Shown: positions 36,911-41,243 of the stretch, in pieces
How the letters are laid out: every line of letters begins with the position of its first letter
Numbering within the stretch: position 1 is the stretch's first letter
Assembly (NCBI GenBank): GCA_017857175.1
Contig: JAFMDS010000016.1
Location: 1 to 41,243, forward strand
DNA: 41,243 bases
From: Candidatus Nanopelagicales bacterium
GTDB lineage: Bacteria > Actinomycetota > Actinomycetes > S36-B12
Direction of reading: 5' to 3'
Notes under the pieces: generated by a model
Database searches by the model: none
What the model was told of the DNA's origin: nothing
What the model saw: the letters and a program-made list of their open reading frames with translations, nothing else
Translations under genes and position numbers: made by a program

Positions 36911-37966
36911 TCAGTTGCTCCTGTCATCTGTGAGTGAAATCAGCCCGCGAACCGTGTCGTAGGTGACGGTGTAGTCGAAATAGATGGCATTGCCGGTGTT
37001 GACGCCACCCCGACCGGAGGGCACGAGCACCACTTGGTTCTCTGAGGCGATGCGCCCAGACTTGATCTGCCACGCGGAGAACGCGCTTCCTGTGCTCGAG
37101 AATGATACTGACGTGCCGGTGCGCACCTGTTTCGCAGCGTTAGTCTTCACGCGGGAAAAAACTGCGCCCTTAACCCGAACGGGGTGGCCACCCGAGTCAA
37201 ACCAGGTGTCGACGCAGTGCTCACCGGTTCGGCCGAAGGTCCAGCAGCCCGGAGCGGCGTGGTCATTCCAAAGCAGTGCTCCATAGCCATCGGGGCCTAG
37301 GGGCGGGAGCTGGAAGCTGGCCACAGCGTCGACCGGGTCCGCGGCGCCGAGGATCAAGTGCCCCAGACCAGGTGTGCGAGTGCGAGGAATTCCGCCTAGG
37401 TTCAGGCTCCAGCTAGTGCCCGCCTCTCCGGGCAGTGCGCTGAGCGGATTAGTCAGCTGATAGCGACCGGTGCCAATACCGAGGATGCCGTACACGCCTT
37501 TGGCTGCCCAAGCGGGCACCAAGGGAGAAGAGCTATCGACGTACTGGAAGCCAAGCGGCCGAGTTGTGGTCACGCCACCGATCGTCATCGTCGCCTTTCC
37601 GAGCAGCCCAGGGATACTGCGACCCGCGGACGCGGATGTGAGGCGTTGCTGGCCGATACTCACACCACGGGGTCGGGGCCCCCAGGCTCCGGGGAAGACA
37701 CGAAGGCCGACGGAGCCAGTATCGACCGCGACCTTGAACGGGGCCGAGCGGCCGACCCTGATCTCGACTACCCCGTTCATGCCCTCGCGACCCGGAGCTG
37801 CAACGGTGGGCACGGGAACGTCAATTTGGACTGGTTGGCCGGCGGATGACTCGCCGCCATTGAGCGGCGCAGGACCATTATCGGCGAAGGCTGAGGGTGC
37901 AACAGCGATAGTGGCGAGTGCGCAGATGGCAGCTATGCGCAGACGCTTTCGGGTGCGTGGAATCAC
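36911..37966 (-). CDS. Secreted pepsin-like aspartic protease homologue
   Basis: The 351-residue exported protein has a basic n-region (VIPRTRKR), a hydrophobic core and a likely cleavage at AFA-DN. The mature part has the two halves of an aspartic protease: FKVAVDTGSVGLRVF near residue 82 and WFDSGGHPV near residue 257, giving D-T-G and D-S-G about 175 residues apart, as in pepsin. GVYGILGIG and LNLGGI-like strands also fit. Cys pairs close to the second Asp (GCWTF, HCVDT) may form a disulfide. The GTG at 37966 is chosen over the TTG at 37978 because GGAGG stands five bases before it. It precedes the sulfatase by one base and follows the kinase gene by 80 bases. Peptidase activity is inferred from motifs only. 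Confidence 0.65.
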   Translation of the reverse strand: MIPRTRKRLRIAAICALATIAVAPSAFADNGPAPLNGGESSAGQPVQIDVPVPTVAAPGREGMNGVVEIRVGRSAPFKVAVDTGSVGLRVFPGAWGPRPRGVSIGQQRLTSASAGRSIPGLLGKATMTIGGVTTTRPLGFQYVDSSSPLVPAWAAKGVYGILGIGTGRYQLTNPLSALPGEAGTSWSLNLGGIPRTRTPGLGHLILGAADPVDAVASFQLPPLGPDGYGALLWNDHAAPGCWTFGRTGEHCVDTWFDSGGHPVRVKGAVFSRVKTNAAKQVRTGTSVSFSSTGSAFSAWQIKSGRIASENQVVLVPSGRGGVNTGNAIYFDYTVTYDTVRGLISLTDDRSN

Positions 37967-38012
37967 TCGGGCCTCCAACGATCAGTGGTGGGGCGCGGTT
38001 TCCCCTCCGCAG

Positions 38013-38018
38013 AGTGTA
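38013..38018 (-). promoter_or_regulatory. Possible -10 of the protease-sulfatase operon
   Basis: TACACT on the minus strand lies 46 bases before the GTG, in the 80-base gap after the kinase stop. The expected -35 position (AGGACT) is poor, which would suit an activator-dependent promoter. Weak evidence. Confidence 0.25.
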
Positions 38019-38046
38019 AGCGCCATCTGTGGCTGAGTCCTAAAAG

Positions 38047-39162
38047 TCACAGGTGTGACATTCCAAGGCGAACCGTCACCCGAACACCGCCGTCAGGTAG
38101 CGAGCCCCAGCTCCATTGACCGCCCAATGTGCGTACCCACGTGCTGATCAGGGCTGATCCTGAACCCGATTGCGGCACAAGGTCAGAGAATCCGATACCG
38201 TCGTCGACGACTGTCAGGCTCAGCTCTGAGGCGTCAAGTTCGGTCGTCACATCGATGTTGACCATGCACGCGGTGGCCCTGCCGTGCACGGCAGAATTGA
38301 GCAGGGCCTGCTCGATGATGCGGTAGCACCCGAGCCGCGTGCGTTCATCAAATTTACTGTGAAAGCCATCGGCATGTTCATGCACTCTCACAGAGGTCAC
38401 CATCGTGGGTTCGTATTGGCTCGCCAATTCAGCGAGCGAACTTGCCAGCCCTACCTCCGACAAGGTTGGACTCAAAGCACGGGCAGCACGACGCACGTCA
38501 AACTTGCGCAAACTTTCTAGTCGATCGATGACTTCATCGATACCAGACCGATCCGTTGGGTCGATGCCCTGCAACTGCAGACATGCGGCGATGAGGTTGG
38601 CCTGTACCCGATCGTGGAGAGTGTCGGCAACCTGGCGCCGCGCCTGCTCATCCGCTTGAATCATCCAGTTCTGTTGTTGACGAGCAAGAGTGAGTGCGGC
38701 TTCGGTCCTGTTTACCTGAGCAGCGAGGCGCGCGGTGGCCAGACCGATTATTGAGTTAATGGCAAGCAGCGGAACGGCAACCCGTGCCACCGTGCCCAAG
38801 AAGTAGCCGGGTGATTCAAGGATGCGATCGGCGAGCTGCCCAATGTAACTGCGCACAAGGACTCCAGCGATTGAACTGATGAAGAAGATAAGGATGTAGG
38901 CGGCAAGGTTCATTCGGCCGCGCTCCTCCCACCGTTGGGCCGCAAAGAGGAGGGCCCAGACGACGGCCGCTGCAGCGATGATGGAGAGCACATTCGCGCC
39001 GACTCCCACGTCACCCAAGAGATCGGCATCCAAAACCACGGATGCAGCGGCATTGAAAGTGAAGTAGAAGCCTGCGAATAGCGTGACCGCGAGGGGTCGA
39101 ATCGGCCATGGTCCGATGAACTGCCACCAACGAAGATTCCTGGAGGCGGGCTCGTCTGTCAC
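38047..39162 (-). CDS. NarL-type sensor histidine kinase
   Basis: The 371-residue membrane kinase has four hydrophobic helices in residues 20-155 and little extracellular sequence between them, a coiled stretch (LTLARQQQNWMIQADEQ), the HisKA_3 dimerisation helix with phospho-acceptor His in VADTLHDRVQANLIAACL, and a HATPase domain (N box EQALLNSAVHG, G1 VVDDGIGFSD, and a final LGGQWSWGSLPDGGVRV). It overlaps the response regulator by four bases (ATGA), so the two make one two-component system. The signal is unknown; the lack of a large sensor domain suggests membrane or envelope sensing. It is followed on the same strand by the protease and sulfatase genes, the likely targets. Confidence 0.9.
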   Translation of the reverse strand: MTDEPASRNLRWWQFIGPWPIRPLAVTLFAGFYFTFNAAASVVLDADLLGDVGVGANVLSIIAAAAVVWALLFAAQRWEERGRMNLAAYILIFFISSIAGVLVRSYIGQLADRILESPGYFLGTVARVAVPLLAINSIIGLATARLAAQVNRTEAALTLARQQQNWMIQADEQARRQVADTLHDRVQANLIAACLQLQGIDPTDRSGIDEVIDRLESLRKFDVRRAARALSPTLSEVGLASSLAELASQYEPTMVTSVRVHEHADGFHSKFDERTRLGCYRIIEQALLNSAVHGRATACMVNIDVTTELDASELSLTVVDDGIGFSDLVPQSGSGSALISTWVRTLGGQWSWGSLPDGGVRVTVRLGMSHL

Positions 39163-39821
39163 GAATCTATCCAGGTGTCCGACTTGACAAGGTGAAGGTA
39201 GGCGATCACGGCTCGGGTGCGTCGATCTTCACCGTCACCCATGGTGGGGACGAGAATGCGGTAAGCCCTGGTGAGCTCCTGCCGAACGGCCTCATGTGAG
39301 GAGTTCAGTCGGCGGGCGATCTCCGGGGCGCCTAATCCGCTCGCGGCGAGGGCCATAACGGCTCGCTGCCGGTCAGATAGCTCTGCAACGGATCCAGATT
39401 GCTCAACGGGTTCCGCGCCCATTCCGATGCTCTGTCCCGCAGCAGTTGATCTGAGGATGGTCACGATGCGTGACACGGACATGTCGCCGGTCTTGGGAAT
39501 GTAGGACCAGGCCATGGAGTCATGCTGAGGAATGAGCGGAAGGACATGGCCGACCTCGTGTTGAGAATGGATGACGATCCCGAGATTGGGATTGCGCTGT
39601 CGCATAGCGATCCCAAGATCAATTCCGTTCATGCTGCCATAGCCCAGGCCCAGATCGAGAAGGGCGACATCGGCGGTGTCCACGGTGTCGTCATTAAGGG
39701 CCTCCGTGGATGAGGTGCAGGACTTCACGATGTCGATACCCGGCTGCTGTTCAAGGAGAGAGCCGAAGATGCCCATGAGCGCCGGATCATTCTCAACGTA
39801 GATCACCCGAGTTGCCCGCAT
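39159..39821 (-). CDS. LuxR/NarL-type response regulator
   Basis: The receiver domain has the acid pocket in YVENDPALM, the phospho-acceptor Asp in VALLDLGLG (residue 56 from this start), a Ser where Thr is usual (IVIHSQHEV), and Lys in YIPKTGD. The C-terminal LuxR-type helix-turn-helix is LSDRQRAVMALAASGLGAPEIARRLNSS. Length 220. The frame begins at 39839, but MRATRVIYVEND at 39821 is where the receiver fold starts. A 12-base perfect palindrome ends one base upstream of this ATG, so self-control is possible. Confidence 0.9.
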   Translation of the reverse strand: MRATRVIYVENDPALMGIFGSLLEQQPGIDIVKSCTSSTEALNDDTVDTADVALLDLGLGYGSMNGIDLGIAMRQRNPNLGIVIHSQHEVGHVLPLIPQHDSMAWSYIPKTGDMSVSRIVTILRSTAAGQSIGMGAEPVEQSGSVAELSDRQRAVMALAASGLGAPEIARRLNSSHEAVRQELTRAYRILVPTMGDGEDRRTRAVIAYLHLVKSDTWIDS

Positions 39822-39833
39822 CACAATATTGTG
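39822..39833. promoter_or_regulatory. 12-base palindrome abutting the response-regulator start
   Basis: CACAATATTGTG is a perfect palindrome directly before the ATG at 39821. It may be an operator for the regulator itself. CACAAT also lies six bases before the ATG, a weak match to the leaderless -10 position. Confidence 0.35.
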
Positions 39834-39993
39834 CCGCATGCCAATAAAATTTCACTCATGTATCGCGCTTATGACCGACGGACGGGGATGGATTCTTAGA
39901 GTTGATTCACGCCATTCGGAAAGTGTCAGTGCGTGGCACCTGTGGCATCTCGGAGTGAAAGCGTTCCTTTCAGGCCCTAATAAGTTGGCACAT

Positions 39994-40008
39994 CTCTCGA
40001 CACGAGAG
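39994..40008. promoter_or_regulatory. Inverted repeat in the regulator-EamA intergenic gap
   Basis: CTCTCG-ACA-CGAGAG is a perfect 6-3-6 dyad 61 bases upstream of the EamA gene, within the 248-base gap between the two divergent genes. A dimeric repressor operator or a small hairpin are both possible. The rest of the gap shows no gene. Confidence 0.3.
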
Positions 40009-40057
40009 TGCGAAAATTCACCCGCACCCCTTGACAGTGCACCGCCGGTCTCTGCCT

Positions 40058-40063
40058 TAGTGT
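40058..40063 (+). promoter_or_regulatory. Candidate -10 element of leaderless EamA gene
   Basis: TAGTGT is followed by six bases (GCCGCT) and the ATG at 40070. TTGACA occurs at 40031-40036, but the 21-base spacer is longer than normal, so its role as -35 is uncertain. There is no Shine-Dalgarno sequence. Confidence 0.4.
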
Positions 40064-40069
40064 GCCGCT

Positions 40070-40948
40070 ATGACGCGACGGGGCTGGATTCTGTTCTGGT
40101 CTTTGGGTCTTATCTGGGGTTTGCCCTATCTTCTGATCAAGGTGAGCGTTGCTGACCTAACCCCACCCGTCATCATTTTCTTGCGGGTGTTCATCTCTGC
40201 AATTGTCCTCGTTCCTATTGCTTGGAAATTGGGATACCTCTCCCAACTCAAGGGGCATTGGAAATGGGTATTTGCATTCGCCATCATTGAAATTACTTTG
40301 CCATTTGGTGCGCTCACATTCGCTGAAATTCGTCTCAGCAGCTCTATGTCGGGCCTTCTCATCGCAGCGGTACCGATTGTGAGCGCAGTTATTGCATGGC
40401 GACTCGGTCTCGATGACCGAGTAACAGGCATTCGAGTCATTGGCCTTGCAGTTGGTATCGCCGGCGTCGCAGCCCTCGTCGGGCTTGATGTCACCGGCAG
40501 TGAGATTGGCTCTGTTGCGGCCCTGCTCATCACGATTGTCGGTTACGCACTGGGGCCGATTATTGTTTCTAAACGTCTCGCGGGCGTTCCCGCACTTGCC
40601 GCCATAGCGATGGCCATGGTCATCAACTCGGTTATTTATGCGCCATTTGCCATCGCCACGTGGCCTACTCAAACAGTCCCCGCGTCAACGTGGATCGCAG
40701 TGGTTGCCCTAGGCCTCGTGTGCACGGCATTTGCATTCATCCTGTTCTTCTCCCTCGTTGCTGAAGTGGGACCGGCAAGGACAACAGTCATCACCTACAT
40801 CAACCCTGCAGTCGCCGTTGTCCTTGGAGTTGTCGTGCTCAGTGAGCCCATCACACTCGGCCTAGTCATTGGATTCCCATTAATCCTGCTTGGCTCATAT
40901 CTTGCAACGAAAAAAGCTCCTGTTTTTGAAGGCGAGCCAATGGGTTAG
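40070..40948 (+). CDS. EamA/DMT superfamily transporter
   Basis: The 292-residue protein has ten helices in two EamA repeats: ILFWSLGLIWGLPYLLIKV starts repeat 1, and IGSVAALLITIVGYALGPIIVSKRLAG starts repeat 2. The sequence ITYINPAVAVVLGVVVLSEPITLGLVIGFPLILLGSYLA closes it, as in the RhaT/YdcZ-like exporters. The substrate is unknown. It differs clearly from the EamA protein at 15964-16863, so this is not a recent duplication. It is divergent from the two-component system and followed by the I42 inhibitor gene after 26 bases, which has its own candidate promoter. Confidence 0.87.
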   Translation: MTRRGWILFWSLGLIWGLPYLLIKVSVADLTPPVIIFLRVFISAIVLVPIAWKLGYLSQLKGHWKWVFAFAIIEITLPFGALTFAEIRLSSSMSGLLIAAVPIVSAVIAWRLGLDDRVTGIRVIGLAVGIAGVAALVGLDVTGSEIGSVAALLITIVGYALGPIIVSKRLAGVPALAAIAMAMVINSVIYAPFAIATWPTQTVPASTWIAVVALGLVCTAFAFILFFSLVAEVGPARTTVITYINPAVAVVLGVVVLSEPITLGLVIGFPLILLGSYLATKKAPVFEGEPMG

Positions 40949-40962
40949 CCCCCTCGAACGTC

Positions 40963-40968
40963 TACACT
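40963..40968 (+). promoter_or_regulatory. Candidate -10 element of leaderless I42 gene
   Basis: TACACT is followed by six bases (TGGCAC) and the ATG at 40975. It lies in the 26-base gap after the EamA stop. No Shine-Dalgarno sequence or clear -35 is present. Confidence 0.45.
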
Positions 40969-40974
40969 TGGCAC

Positions 40975-41243
40975 ATGACAAAAACACTCAAAACGATTTC
41001 AACTCTCGCAATGGCTCTCTTCTTGGCAGCAGGACTGCTGGCTTCACCAGCAACCGCAGCCAAGAAAGACGTCACACTTGTCGTCACGGAATTGCCTGCA
41101 CAGGTGCGCCTCATTCCCGGTGAATCAATTGTCCTGTCACTGTCAACAAATGCCACCACCGGTTACACCTGGGACACCGCGGTATCAGGAACCAAGAAAG
41201 CAATCAAGGTGAACAAGGGTGTTTATGCAGCTCCCGCCGAGAC
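40975..41243 (+). CDS. Secreted chagasin-like (I42) protease inhibitor, 3' end cut
   Basis: I read this frame from the ATG at 40975; it stays open to the window edge (89 codons). A Sec signal peptide (KTLKTISTLAMALFLAAGLL, cleavage likely after ATA near residue 28) precedes the mature part. That begins VTLVVTELPAQVRLIPGESIVLSLSTNATTGYTWD. The NATTGYTW loop corresponds to the chagasin BC-loop motif NPTTGYxW, which enters the active site of papain-type cysteine peptidases. The other two loops (GxGG and RPW-like) would lie beyond base 41243 and are not visible. Family membership is likely; the target peptidase is unknown. Confidence 0.7.
   Translation, partial: MTKTLKTISTLAMALFLAAGLLASPATAAKKDVTLVVTELPAQVRLIPGESIVLSLSTNATTGYTWDTAVSGTKKAIKVNKGVYAAPAE

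Noticed and set aside
34906-37966. Higher G+C as proof of recent transfer of the sulfatase and protease genes
   Set aside because: Some 60-base lines reach 63-75% G+C, but the highest come from an Ala-rich signal peptide and other core genes here also reach 60%, so composition alone does not show transfer.
39829-40155. 108-codon plus-strand frame before the EamA gene
   Set aside because: No ribosome binding site, composition unlike the neighbours, and it runs into the EamA coding region in another frame.

Overview
The window is a chromosomal segment of an actinomycete of moderate G+C (60-base lines counted by hand fall mostly between 48 and 60% G+C). The main evidence is gene order. The series leuS-degV-comEA-comEC-holA-rpsT-lepA-hemW-hrcA-dnaJ-rsmE-HIT-phoH-ybeY-hlyC-era-recO-uppS-zur-glyS is the conserved actinobacterial block (compare Mycobacterium tuberculosis from about Rv2418c down to Rv2357c). 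The modest G+C and the short gaps would suit an aquatic, somewhat streamlined lineage, but I cannot place it below class with confidence. I saw no rRNA, tRNA, insertion sequence, prophage or CRISPR array. No intergenic gap exceeds 300 bases.

Layout. 1-8.7 kb: a truncated DUF218 membrane protein, pyruvate phosphate dikinase and dusB on the minus strand, a plus-strand drug-efflux MFS transporter, then minus-strand glyS, a phosphoribosyltransferase and an ABM-like protein. 8.8-12.3 kb: a small membrane protein (DUF6703-like), then the zinc locus znuA-znuB-znuC-zur, with a Zur box lying on the znuA promoter. 12.3-26 kb: uppS-recO (minus) divergent from an AI-2E family permease, then one long minus-strand train running lepA-hemW-(CIRCE)-hrcA-dnaJ-rsmE-HIT-phoH-ybeY-hlyC-eamA-era, in which most junctions overlap or nearly touch. 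26.2-34 kb: plus-strand rpsT facing minus-strand holA across a strong hairpin, then comEC-comEA, degV and leuS. 34-39.8 kb: an octT-like SGNH acyltransferase followed by an apparently accessory minus-strand group: a Tat-exported sulfatase, a Sec-exported pepsin-like aspartic protease homologue, and a NarL-type histidine kinase with its response regulator. 40-41.2 kb: an EamA transporter and the start of a secreted chagasin-like (I42) protease inhibitor, cut by the window edge.

Main observations. (1) Six operon-leading genes carry a TANNNT hexamer exactly six bases before the start codon and no Shine-Dalgarno sequence, which indicates leaderless mRNAs. (2) The two-component system, aspartic protease and sulfatase sit beside octT, where mycobacteria carry gpgP-rsfS-nadD; the protease and sulfatase genes are separated by one base. 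This looks like a regulated extracellular degradation module, although no substrate can be read from the sequence. (3) Clear regulatory sites are present: CIRCE at hrcA, a 15-base Zur dyad at znuA, and a terminator built from the last codons of holA.
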